Positions 1-7,169 of a stretch of 20,825 nt of DNA are shown piece after piece; the stretch's first letter is position 1, and the number at the start of each line of letters is the position of its first letter. This DNA is from a virus. Location: the IMG/VR virus record IMGVR_UViG_3300032322_003167, positions 1 through 20,825 of that record. One strand, given 5' to 3'. The notes beneath the pieces are model-generated. The model was not told the origin of the DNA. It did not search any database and was given only the letters and a program-made list of their open reading frames with translations. Position numbers and translations under genes: made by a program.

Positions 1-2
1 AA

Positions 3-107
3 TTGTATGCATCACGTCCAACTATTGTTGAAGTTCCAGAAAACATCGAAGATTTTGGGAAAGGCTACACGTGGGATGGAGAAAACTTCAATCCCCCAAC
101 TGAATAA
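3..107 (+). CDS. 3' end of a phage structural-type protein (partial)
   Basis: An open frame enters from the left edge and ends at a TAA whose last A starts the next gene (TAATG). Only the last 34 residues are visible. They end in a YTWDGENFNPP segment, a Trp-Asp-Gly pattern that recurs at the ends of small tail-associated proteins in T4-like marine phages. The 1-nt overlap with the following ATG indicates translational coupling and supports a real gene. The function cannot be read from this fragment; a tail or fibre-accessory protein is a guess from the motif and the neighbourhood. Confidence 0.6.
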   Translation: MYASRPTIVEVPENIEDFGKGYTWDGENFNPPTE

Positions 108-334
108 TGACGCCTTGGCAGGAATATAAAAAGAAACTTGGCACGACTCGACCGTGGGATGTGGTTAACCCAACTATCAAGAATGTTTCGGAAGAAACAT
201 CAGCAGCACGATACGCAATATGTGAATCGTGTCCGAGTTTGCTCAAACTTACGCATCAATGCAAAGAGTGTGGCTGTTTCATGAAGCTCAAAGTAAAGCT
301 GCCAGCAGCAACATGTCCTCTCAGTAAATGGTGA
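107..334 (+). CDS. Small zinc-ribbon-like protein (DUF6171-like)
   Basis: This 75-residue protein has a Cys-rich C-terminal half: C39-x2-C42, then C52-x2-C55-x-C57, and a final C70 in a CPLSKW ending. The spacing suggests one structural zinc site. The CKECGCFMKLK block is characteristic of a small uncharacterised family in marine phages (DUF6171-like, assigned from memory of the motif, not a search). The N-terminal 35 residues are polar and contain no recognisable domain. The start is fixed by the TAATG overlap with the upstream gene, and the end overlaps the start of the DUF6445 oxygenase, so all three are probably co-translated. The role is unknown; a nucleic-acid or protein-binding adaptor is possible. 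Confidence 0.75.
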   Translation: MTPWQEYKKKLGTTRPWDVVNPTIKNVSEETSAARYAICESCPSLLKLTHQCKECGCFMKLKVKLPAATCPLSKW

Positions 335-984
335 TGTTCAACTTTGAAGATAAAAACACCAATGAGTATTTTGATACGAGGGTTTTTGATAATTTCTTTG
401 CAAACCCAGATGAGATTGCAGATATTGCAAACACCCAGTCATTCGCTCTAAGCAGCGGCAGTTTTCCTGGAAGAAGAACGACAGAGTTGGGGGTTTGCTG
501 TAGTGAGCTTAATCAAATCTTATTGCGAGAAATAGTAAAAAAGAATGCTGAACTTACCGGCTTGTCGCTAACTGCATATTTTCAAAAAATTCCGAATCTT
601 TCATTTGATGAATCACATATATCTATTGAGAATTCTGGCTGGATACACACCGATAATGCTATTTATTCTGGTGTTCTATATTTGAATAAAGATAGTCATA
701 ACTATGGTGGGACTTCATTCTACGAGCCACTAAAACTCACAAAAAATCCAGACATAGACATTAATCATTTCAAAAAGCAACACTACACGAATACTGAAGA
801 CGTAAACATTCAGGAGTACCGAGACTCAAAACTTAGATATTCTGCCTTGTTTGAAAAAACTGAGTCAATTGAGAATATCTATAATCGTCTAGTTCTGTTT
901 GATTCTAAAAAATGGCACAGCAACGACACGTTCGTAAAAGATGGAAGCGGTGAACGTCTTACCTTAATATTTTTTATGGGATGA
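328..984 (+). CDS. DUF6445-type putative 2OG-Fe(II) oxygenase
   Basis: The N-terminal part, with DNFFANPDEI followed by a SGSFPGRRT segment, matches the DUF6445 family pattern known in T4-like marine phages and some bacteria. The double-stranded beta-helix core has a plausible facial triad, H107-x-D109 (WIHTDN) and H197 (KWHSND), with R210 in RLTLIFF as the likely 2-oxoglutarate carboxylate ligand. A GGTSFYEP segment lies between them. It is therefore probably an iron- and 2-oxoglutarate-dependent hydroxylase of unknown substrate. The start is ambiguous: ATG at 328 overlaps the upstream gene by 7 nt, while a second ATG at 334 forms a TGATG junction with its stop. Its 3' end overlaps the convergent gene by 11 nt. 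Confidence 0.82.
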   Translation: MVMFNFEDKNTNEYFDTRVFDNFFANPDEIADIANTQSFALSSGSFPGRRTTELGVCCSELNQILLREIVKKNAELTGLSLTAYFQKIPNLSFDESHISIENSGWIHTDNAIYSGVLYLNKDSHNYGGTSFYEPLKLTKNPDIDINHFKKQHYTNTEDVNIQEYRDSKLRYSALFEKTESIENIYNRLVLFDSKKWHSNDTFVKDGSGERLTLIFFMG

Positions 985-1561
985 GATATTCTGGTACAAC
1001 ATCAAATATTAAATGAACCCTGTCCGTATCCCCATCATTAAATGCACCATGAGTTCTTAGGTTTGAAATCTCCCAACATTCACCAGCATTCATGAATACC
1101 TCACTTCCAGCAACCACGACAGAGCATTTATTATTGGTTGTGATGGGGATATGAAAACGCCTGCTTATTTCAAATAGGCGACCACTGTCTTTGTGTGGAT
1201 GGACGGTTGATTTGGCTGGGAGCCTCGCAAGCATCGCGCGTGCGACAAGTCCGTTTATTTTTTGTTCCATCATTTTTAGAATTGGAAGTATTAAATTGTT
1301 TGCTTCATGATTTTCACTTACTGTGTGAACAGAAAATGGTGGATTGAATAACGGAGCGGCTAAATCAATAACCCAAAAAACATTTGTCTCAGATTGTGCT
1401 AAACCAGAATTCTGGCGAGCATTATCAATATTCCACTCATCAGTGAATTTGTTAACAAGTATGGACAGTTCTGAAATATCAAAGTCATCAAAATGCACAA
1501 AATTAAAAGAGTCGTCTATTTTTTGTTGAAGTTTTGGGTATGCAGATTCAATCTTTTCCAT
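974..1561 (-). CDS. Aspartyl/asparaginyl beta-hydroxylase-like protein
   Basis: The C-terminal half matches the Asp/Asn beta-hydroxylase fold (PF05118-type): HPHKD supplies H123-x-D125, followed by RRFHIPI, then GECWEISNLRTHGAFN with H171 as distal iron ligand, and DRVHLIFDVV with R181 as probable 2-oxoglutarate ligand. Family members hydroxylate Asp or Asn side chains in proteins, or act on small molecules. At 195 residues it is close to a minimal catalytic domain with no membrane segment or signal peptide, so it should act in the cytoplasm. It is the last gene of the leftward series, 11 nt after its upstream neighbour, and its stop lies inside the end of the convergent DUF6445 gene. A paralogue with the same motifs lies at 8248-8829. 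Confidence 0.85.
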   Translation of the reverse strand: MEKIESAYPKLQQKIDDSFNFVHFDDFDISELSILVNKFTDEWNIDNARQNSGLAQSETNVFWVIDLAAPLFNPPFSVHTVSENHEANNLILPILKMMEQKINGLVARAMLARLPAKSTVHPHKDSGRLFEISRRFHIPITTNNKCSVVVAGSEVFMNAGECWEISNLRTHGAFNDGDTDRVHLIFDVVPEYLIP

Positions 1562-1572
1562 AAATATAAGTT

Positions 1573-2361
1573 CTAGTCAATAACCCCAAGTGTCCCAACC
1601 GGTACAAATTTTTGATATAAATTTTCCAATCCAACATCATTTACTAGACCCCTCAACCATGAGTACTCTTGTTCAATACTGGTGCTGTGACTGTCTACAT
1701 CAAGCATTGATATTGTCCCATGTCCAAACCAAGAAAGATACGCATATCTGATTCCGTCCGTAATTTCAGTAACTTCATGACACCCAGCAAAAGAAGATGG
1801 ATAGATTATTGCTGTTCCGTACTTTCTTGGAGCAGTGACACCCCACGGTCTGAACATTAAATCCCCTCCACTGAAATCATCGCTCAAAATAATGCCAGAT
1901 GTCAGCGTATTGTGCAGTGGGAATGTGTTAAGTGGAACATAGGAGTCGCCATCATAAGGGAGATTCGTATCACAATGTGGACCTATTGCTTGACCTCTCT
2001 CGTATTTAATGACATATCCCCTAGTTCTCCATTTTACCGTTTCCAGCACTGATGGGAATAGTTTGCAGTATTCAACCAAGCACCTATAAATAGAAGACTC
2101 AAGTTTCTTAACGATTTCCTTATCGCTTTCATTCATTTCTGGATAAACTAGATTTGAATAACGAGTGGGTGCTTTTTTATAATTACTCATGTCATATCTG
2201 TATCCACCGTCGCTTAAAAGAATATCGTCTTCCAGTTGCTGATAACTTTGTGGATTTGTTTTGCTTTGAAGATTTCCTAGATATGACGCAATATCATTTT
2301 TTTCAATATCTATTGCATCACTGAAAGCAACGATACCGTTTCCGAGATGCGTGATGTTCAT
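1573..2361 (-). CDS. 2OG-Fe(II) oxygenase, prolyl-hydroxylase-like (paralogue A)
   Basis: The protein starts with a HLGNGIVAFSDAIDI module shared with four neighbouring oxygenases. Next come a KWRTRGYVIKY segment, the iron motif H129-x-D131 (GPHCDTN), a SGGDLMF strand, the distal ligand H195 in CHEVTEI, and R205 in GIRYAYLSWF. This is the layout of the prolyl-4-hydroxylase-like branch (2OG-FeII_Oxy superfamily). The usual YLND motif before the GG strand reads ILSDD here, a small departure from its relatives. Its ATG overlaps the stop of the upstream paralogue (ATGA), so translation is coupled. The substrate is unknown. A C-terminal tail of about 45 residues after the barrel is not shared with the other paralogues. 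Confidence 0.88.
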   Translation of the reverse strand: MNITHLGNGIVAFSDAIDIEKNDIASYLGNLQSKTNPQSYQQLEDDILLSDGGYRYDMSNYKKAPTRYSNLVYPEMNESDKEIVKKLESSIYRCLVEYCKLFPSVLETVKWRTRGYVIKYERGQAIGPHCDTNLPYDGDSYVPLNTFPLHNTLTSGIILSDDFSGGDLMFRPWGVTAPRKYGTAIIYPSSFAGCHEVTEITDGIRYAYLSWFGHGTISMLDVDSHSTSIEQEYSWLRGLVNDVGLENLYQKFVPVGTLGVID

Positions 2362-3233
2362 GAGTGCATTGTCTTTACGAGCATGTATATGTGGCTGTTT
2401 TGTCCAATACCGACTTCATCAAGATAGTTTTTTAAATCCTGTCTAAGTGTTGGCATGTAGACATTTGTTGCAGTTCGCGCAACATCGGGGAATTTTGCTG
2501 GGTCGACTACATTCTCGTTAAAATTCTCATTAGGAGAACCATGTGAATACCAACCAAGGTAACTGTATCTACTTCCGCTTGTTACCGGAGTGACCTCATG
2601 GGCTGCAATAAAATTAGATGGGAACATCAATATGTCTCCAGTGTTTGGTTTGTAGTCAATGTCAAGATAGTTGAAGTAATGATGCCCACCTTCAAAATCA
2701 TCGTTCAGATATACAACACATGACAAGGTATTCTTTGTTGCAAGTTGGTCGCTTGGCTCTTCGTATCCATAAGCCCAATCGGCACTCGTGTCTGAGTGCG
2801 CTCCAAGGTATTTTCCACCGTGCTCAACAGAGTAACTAACTAGATGGCCTTTTACTTTCCACCACACGTTTTTGTACGCTAATGGAAACATTACGAAGTA
2901 TTTGAGAAGGTAGGAGTCCTTTGCTTCTTCTACTGAATTTAGAAAACTGCGTATTTCTGGGTCGTCTGTTCTGTGTATTTGAGAACCCCTTCTTGGCATT
3001 TCTTTCACTCCTGATTCGCCAAATATATATCCGCTTCTATTGATGTAAGCTGGTTTTCCTGATTCTGGGTCAATTGTCGGAGTGTACATTTCTGACCATT
3101 CGTTGCTTATTTGTTTTTCTGAAAAATCAACAACCCATGAGCAGTCAAAAGAAATAGCTTTTTCAAACAGAACTACACCTCCGCCAAGATGTCTTCCTGT
3201 CACGTTGTTAAATATTGCGTTTTTGCTGCTCAT
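2358..3233 (-). CDS. 2OG-Fe(II) oxygenase, prolyl-hydroxylase-like (paralogue B)
   Basis: After a short leader comes the shared HLGGGVVLFEKAI module (about residues 15-27). Then follow VWWKVKGHLVSY, H146-x-D148 (GAHSDTS), VVYLNDDFEGGHHYF, GDILMFPSNFIAAHEV with H212 as distal ligand, and R222 in SRYSYLGW. All residues expected for iron and 2-oxoglutarate binding are present, so an active dioxygenase is likely. The start lies 26 nt inside the end of the upstream paralogue and is preceded by a purine-rich AGAAGAGAAAG Shine-Dalgarno-like stretch. The stop overlaps the next ATG. A C-terminal extension of about 60 residues follows the barrel. The target is unknown; tail-fibre or host protein side chains are possibilities. 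Confidence 0.88.
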   Translation of the reverse strand: MSSKNAIFNNVTGRHLGGGVVLFEKAISFDCSWVVDFSEKQISNEWSEMYTPTIDPESGKPAYINRSGYIFGESGVKEMPRRGSQIHRTDDPEIRSFLNSVEEAKDSYLLKYFVMFPLAYKNVWWKVKGHLVSYSVEHGGKYLGAHSDTSADWAYGYEEPSDQLATKNTLSCVVYLNDDFEGGHHYFNYLDIDYKPNTGDILMFPSNFIAAHEVTPVTSGSRYSYLGWYSHGSPNENFNENVVDPAKFPDVARTATNVYMPTLRQDLKNYLDEVGIGQNSHIYMLVKTMHS

Positions 3234-4125
3234 TGTCTTTCTCTTCTATAGTCCCATTGCTTTTGTTTACCCTACCAAGCGGAAGTGTACAGTGAGTCTG
3301 ACTGTCATAGGATTCTTTATACTTATTTTTCAAATATTTTTTATAATCATCAAATATTTCAGGAATCCAAACCTGACCAGACATAGGGCTATCCAGTTTC
3401 TGAGCAGGAGATATCCCCCTGTTTAGGTCCTCTGAGCCATGAGAAAAATAAGAAATATAAGCAAAACGGAAGCCACTTTTAATCTCTAAAACCTCATGGG
3501 TTGCTAGATAATTTGACGGAAAAATAAGTAAATCACCAGCTTTTGGCTTATGACATATCCCAAGATACGCAAAATTTAATTCACCGCCGACAAAATCATA
3601 GCTATTTTCGTCAAACTCATCCCCTTCTATGGAATCATTTAAATACAAAATACACCCAACAACATGTCTAGTTGCTAGCTGCAGGTCTGGAATCGCACCT
3701 GGCTGATAGTTGACGTCATTGTCTGAATGAAAACCCATTGCGCTTCCAGGGCTGTATGAAACAACGTGTCCCTGCTCCTTCCACCATAGAGACGGAAGAA
3801 TCATTGGATACTTCTCTATATATTCGAGGAGTGAGTTGTAAATTGACTTTTCGCAATCTTGGAAGAACTTTTCATAAGTGCCAGCCACGTCGTTTTCAAT
3901 TAATTTATTGATTCTATTGACATGGTTTATTCTCTCCACCTCGTACCGGTGTCCGGAGCGATTTATTGCATGCAATGGTGTTCCGTTTTCATCATGGATT
4001 ACTGTGAAATCCTCAGAAACCACATTTTTCCTTAGCTTCATCAGGTATGGGACTAGAATAGATTTGTTAATTTTGATTGAATCCCTAAATAGAAGGACGC
4101 CACCACCAAGGTCTTCATGTGCCAT
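3208..4125 (-). CDS. 2OG-Fe(II) oxygenase, prolyl-hydroxylase-like (paralogue C)
   Basis: This 305-residue paralogue has the N-terminal DLGGGVLLFRDSI module, the LWWKEQGHVVSY segment, H133-x-D135 (GFHSDND), YLNDSIEGDE, a GGELNF strand, GDLLIFPSNYLATHEV with H210, and R220 in FRFAYISYF. An acidic insertion (about residues 166-178) separates the YLND strand from the GG strand, as in the paralogues at 4130 and 5753. Its hydrophilic end, rich in Glu, Lys and Asn, overlaps the start of the next paralogue by 26 nt. Translation begins 4 nt after the previous stop, with a weak AGAGTG ribosome-binding stretch. A cytoplasmic Fe(II)/2-oxoglutarate hydroxylase is the confident class; the substrate is unknown. 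Confidence 0.88.
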   Translation of the reverse strand: MAHEDLGGGVLLFRDSIKINKSILVPYLMKLRKNVVSEDFTVIHDENGTPLHAINRSGHRYEVERINHVNRINKLIENDVAGTYEKFFQDCEKSIYNSLLEYIEKYPMILPSLWWKEQGHVVSYSPGSAMGFHSDNDVNYQPGAIPDLQLATRHVVGCILYLNDSIEGDEFDENSYDFVGGELNFAYLGICHKPKAGDLLIFPSNYLATHEVLEIKSGFRFAYISYFSHGSEDLNRGISPAQKLDSPMSGQVWIPEIFDDYKKYLKNKYKESYDSQTHCTLPLGRVNKSNGTIEEKDNEQQKRNI

Positions 4126-4129
4126 ATTT

Positions 4130-5101
4130 TCACTCTATTGTATGGGTCGTTCCGTATTGAGTGACGCATCTATTTTGGAATACTGGATTCACACCTTGGT
4201 CCATGCCTTCAGGTTTTGCCCATAGGGAGTATTCAGAACGACAATAGCTTTCGTAGTCATCAAATATGTTTTCAAACCAAACAGGAGGACACCATTCTTC
4301 GCTCTTGTCAGCATCAGATATAACTATTCCGACCTTTTCATCAGAGCCACCTTGGCCAAAAAAAGTAAGATATGCGTACCTTATTCCGCCATCCATCCTT
4401 GAAACGCTATGCGCGCAGATATAGTTGGTGGGAAAGAATATTATGTCCCCAGCTTTTGGTGCGTAATCAATTCCAAGGTGATAAAACAGTAAATGGCCAC
4501 CTGCGAAGTTGCTTCCGTCAAGCTCGGTCTTTTCAACTGAATCATTAAAATAAACAAGAGCACCCATTGTCTGCCTAAGAGCGACCTGTCCTTTTGGCAT
4601 ATACCTGACACCACCAGTAACTTTGTAATTTGTGTCATTGTCTTGGTGCCAGCCGAGTTTTCCCTCGTCGTCATACCTGAGCACATGGCCCCTTGTTTTC
4701 CACCACAAGCTTCCAATTACAAGCGGAAACATATCAATGTATCGCAATAGGCATTTATAGATTGTGTCCTCAAGTTCGATGAAGTATTTTGCTACAAAAT
4801 CTGGAGTATCAGGATTTACTGGTGCAAGGAGCCTAACTGGAACACCAGGAATATCTGCTTCCCTATACCTAAAACCATCCTCATTGACGCCGTACTTGAC
4901 TCCATCTTCCTCATCAACAACGTACGACCACCTATCGGTGCTTGCTTGCTTTGCTTTTGAATCAATGTGACTTAGGATATCCTGACTGACTTTCGCAGCG
5001 CCTCTGAAAACAATAATCCCGTTTCCAAGGTCGTCAATTCTGTAGGATGAAATTTCTTTGAATTCATCTACTCCAATTTTTGGTGTTCCTGGAAATGCCA
5101 T
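4130..5101 (-). CDS. 2OG-Fe(II) oxygenase, prolyl-hydroxylase-like (paralogue D)
   Basis: This is the longest of the five close paralogues (323 residues from ATG at 5101). I prefer that ATG to an in-frame TTG two codons earlier because it is canonical and has GGTGG upstream. An extra N-terminal segment of about 24 residues precedes the DLGNGIIVFRGAA module. Then come LWWKTRGHVLRY, H152-x-D154 (GWHQDND), LVYFNDSVEK, GGHLLFYHLGIDY, GDIIFFPTNYICAHSV with H231, and R241 in GIRYAYLTFFGQG. All metal and co-substrate ligands are present. It follows the glutathione-peroxidase-like gene by 2 nt, so the two are probably translated together. The substrate is unknown. Confidence 0.87.
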   Translation of the reverse strand: MAFPGTPKIGVDEFKEISSYRIDDLGNGIIVFRGAAKVSQDILSHIDSKAKQASTDRWSYVVDEEDGVKYGVNEDGFRYREADIPGVPVRLLAPVNPDTPDFVAKYFIELEDTIYKCLLRYIDMFPLVIGSLWWKTRGHVLRYDDEGKLGWHQDNDTNYKVTGGVRYMPKGQVALRQTMGALVYFNDSVEKTELDGSNFAGGHLLFYHLGIDYAPKAGDIIFFPTNYICAHSVSRMDGGIRYAYLTFFGQGGSDEKVGIVISDADKSEEWCPPVWFENIFDDYESYCRSEYSLWAKPEGMDQGVNPVFQNRCVTQYGTTHTIE

Positions 5102-5103
5102 AA

Positions 5104-5736
5104 TCAAATCACCACCGAACGTACAGCTTCACTTATTGTCCATGGAGAACCAATTGTCAGTGGCTCTTTAGCCATTGGCCACTCCTGCCAGCTAAATCTT
5201 CCTATATTTTCTCCTGATGAGCTAACCAAGAATTTTTCCCAATTATGAGGAATTCGTGCCATTGCCTGATTGGCTAAGTTTTGTCCTGCTTTCGCCGACT
5301 CGCTCATATCGGCCATGTTGTCGTTATTCCTTCTGAGCCATGGGCCCTTGAGATGTGTGTATAACGGGTGCTCATTTTCGCCATTTACATCAATTTTTTC
5401 TGTTATTGGAAAATTTACAAACGAATAGTTGGTTTTTATAAAATCATAAATATCTGGATTTTGCAGTGGCTCCATTCCGCCAAACTGGTTGCATGGAACA
5501 CCTATTACAGAAAAGTTTTTATTCTTAAACATGTCGTGGAGCTGTTGTAATTCCCAAAGCTGTCTGCTCGTTCTTGCAAAAGACCAAATACTACTGCATT
5601 GTGGGACGTAGCCAGCTTTGCTGCATATATTTACAATTAGACATGTTTTCCCCTGCATGTCTCCAAGGAGGTTTGGCCTGCCATCAATATATGAGATATT
5701 TATGTCAAAAATTGAACTAGTTGAAGAATCCTGCAT
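5104..5736 (-). CDS. Glutathione-peroxidase-fold protein lacking the peroxidatic Cys
   Basis: The thioredoxin-fold peroxidase pattern is clear: an N-terminal FDINISYIDG strand, a TCLIVNICSKAGYVPQC block equivalent to the GPx NVASxCG motif, GVPCNQFGGMEP (GPx FPCNQFG, Gln84 kept), KIDVNGENEHPLY, and HNWEKFLV in place of WNFxKF (Asn165 kept, Trp replaced by His164). The residue aligning with the peroxidatic Cys/Sec is Ala41; a Cys appears three residues earlier (C38) and another at C47. It is therefore probably not a standard peroxidase. It may be a re-wired thiol protein, a disulfide carrier or a binding protein. It lies between oxygenase genes, so a link to oxidative chemistry or iron redox state is plausible but unproven. 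Length (210) is slightly above the usual 160-200. Confidence 0.82.
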   Translation of the reverse strand: MQDSSTSSIFDINISYIDGRPNLLGDMQGKTCLIVNICSKAGYVPQCSSIWSFARTSRQLWELQQLHDMFKNKNFSVIGVPCNQFGGMEPLQNPDIYDFIKTNYSFVNFPITEKIDVNGENEHPLYTHLKGPWLRRNNDNMADMSESAKAGQNLANQAMARIPHNWEKFLVSSSGENIGRFSWQEWPMAKEPLTIGSPWTISEAVRSVVI

Positions 5737-5752
5737 GACGCGAGTATACCAG

Positions 5753-6607
5753 TTACTGCGTATGGTCTTTGTCGCGACGTTTGAAATTCAACATATTTGC
5801 TTTACGTTCACTTGGGTCTGGGTATTTTTTTAAGATATGTGATTCATAGTCTTCAATTATTGAAGGCAGCCACCATTGGCCGCTTGTATCAATCCATTCA
5901 TTTTGCACCCTTGGGCTTATGCCCCTTCCCTCATCTGGGGAGCCCTGCGCAAACCAGGTTAAATAGGAGTAACGACAACCTCGAGTAACTTCTTTTATTT
6001 CATGGGCTCCTATGTAATTTGCTGGCATCATCACTATTGTTCCTTTTTGTGGTTTTACATCAATACCAAAATATGGAATTGTCATGTGTCCACCTGAAAA
6101 AGAGAAGTCAACGTCGTCTTCGTCTTCCTCAATACAGTCATTTAGATAGATTAATGCCGATACAACATTTCTTGTTGCGTGCTCTGTCTGTGGCGAGGAG
6201 CCATAACGGTAATTAATGTCATTGTCGCAGTGAAACCCAAGTCTTCCGCCCTTTTCGTAACAGAGGACATGCCCTCCACTCTTCCACCACAGACACTGAA
6301 GAATTGCTGGAAACATTTCTATATATTCAAGAAGTGCGGCATATATTGCGTCATCACATTTTTTGAAAAAAGGGTGATTTAGGTCTTGAACCCTAATCGG
6401 AGCAGCAGCAGCTAATTCAAGACTGTAAATAAATCCACCATTATTAATCGCATGGATAGGGTTGCCATCATCGTCATACACATATGTGAAATTTTGTTTT
6501 TTCCACCGTTCCTTGAGTTTGTCTACATATCCAATCACTTCAGTCTGTGGAATATCTATTGCATTTTCGAATACAACAGTTCCGCCTCCAAGATGTATTC
6601 CGTTCAT
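5753..6607 (-). CDS. 2OG-Fe(II) oxygenase, prolyl-hydroxylase-like (paralogue E)
   Basis: The ATG at 6607 is chosen over an in-frame GTG three codons upstream because it overlaps the previous stop as ATGA, as elsewhere in this operon, and places HLGGGTVVFENAIDI at the extreme N-terminus like its relatives. Motifs in order: LWWKSGGHVLCY, H126-x-D128 (GFHCDND), LIYLNDCIEED with a strongly acidic loop, SGGHMTIPYFGID, GTIVMMPANYIGAHEI with H202, and R212 in CRYSYLTWFAQG. All iron and 2-oxoglutarate ligands are intact. It is closest in layout to the paralogues at 3208 and 4130, which also carry the acidic insertion. It should be a cytoplasmic hydroxylase of unknown target. Confidence 0.88.
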   Translation of the reverse strand: MNGIHLGGGTVVFENAIDIPQTEVIGYVDKLKERWKKQNFTYVYDDDGNPIHAINNGGFIYSLELAAAAPIRVQDLNHPFFKKCDDAIYAALLEYIEMFPAILQCLWWKSGGHVLCYEKGGRLGFHCDNDINYRYGSSPQTEHATRNVVSALIYLNDCIEEDEDDVDFSFSGGHMTIPYFGIDVKPQKGTIVMMPANYIGAHEIKEVTRGCRYSYLTWFAQGSPDEGRGISPRVQNEWIDTSGQWWLPSIIEDYESHILKKYPDPSERKANMLNFKRRDKDHTQ

Positions 6608-7146
6608 TTGACGCACCAGAATTGAGGGACTATATATCTGTAGCCTTTTTCAACTTTTTCAACTAGATGAGTATATTTTTCTGACGATGGAAAGATTATA
6701 AGACATCCAGCTGGTGGTTTTATTGATAGATTTAGATGTGGAAATCTAAGCAGACCACCCAGGTAGTCATCATTGAGATAGAGAACACTACTGATGTCTC
6801 TTGATTCATGACCATTTGGGGTTTTGTTTTTAAAATGGTCATCTGGCATTGCATCAAAGTGCGGGTTTAGAAGCTCCCCCTCGGAATATACGGTCACACT
6901 GTAGTTTGGTTCATAATAGACTTTTGTCAGGAAACGAGATTCCACCTCGGAATGAATTGAATTCACGTATTTGCTGATTATTTTAAATATATCTGGATTA
7001 ATATTCTCGTCTAGTATTTTTGACGGTGTTCTATATTTGTGATTATTTTCTGAATGGTCCAAATCGGTTAATTGAGCATTGCCAATGAGCAGTGATAACT
7101 CCTTAACATCACCATCGTTGATGAAGTTATTACATATTGCAATCAT
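6604..7146 (-). CDS. Small 2OG-Fe(II) oxygenase (180 aa)
   Basis: This is a compact prolyl-hydroxylase-like domain without the LGGG or WWK modules of its neighbours. It has NYSVTVYSEGELLNPHFDA with H96-x-D98, SSVLYLNDDYLGGLLRFP, then CLIIFPSSEKYTHLVEKV with H160, and R170 in GYRYIVPQFW. The ATG at 7146 is preferred: it is preceded by a GGTGGATGGG stretch, whereas in-frame TTG (7161) and GTG (7158) codons would place the start only a few bases after the upstream stop. The stop overlaps the next ATG. The sequence type (YLNDD, GG strand, FPS) is the standard phage 2OG-FeII_Oxy_3 form. The substrate is unknown. Confidence 0.85.
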   Translation of the reverse strand: MIAICNNFINDGDVKELSLLIGNAQLTDLDHSENNHKYRTPSKILDENINPDIFKIISKYVNSIHSEVESRFLTKVYYEPNYSVTVYSEGELLNPHFDAMPDDHFKNKTPNGHESRDISSVLYLNDDYLGGLLRFPHLNLSIKPPAGCLIIFPSSEKYTHLVEKVEKGYRYIVPQFWCVK

Positions 7147-7169
7147 CGTCCCATCCACCAAAATACTAT

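Noticed and set aside
974-984. A bidirectional terminator between the convergent genes
   Set aside because: The two coding regions overlap by 11 bases and I could not find a stem-loop with a T-tract there.
2085-2092. TATAAATA on the + strand, an exact T4-type late promoter core
   Set aside because: It lies inside a - strand oxygenase and would drive antisense transcription with no + strand gene nearby; a chance 8-mer in AT-rich DNA is more likely.
4441-4716. 91-codon - strand frame inside the oxygenase at 4130-5101
   Set aside because: It is an alternative frame of a gene with complete catalytic motifs; its translation has no recognisable features.
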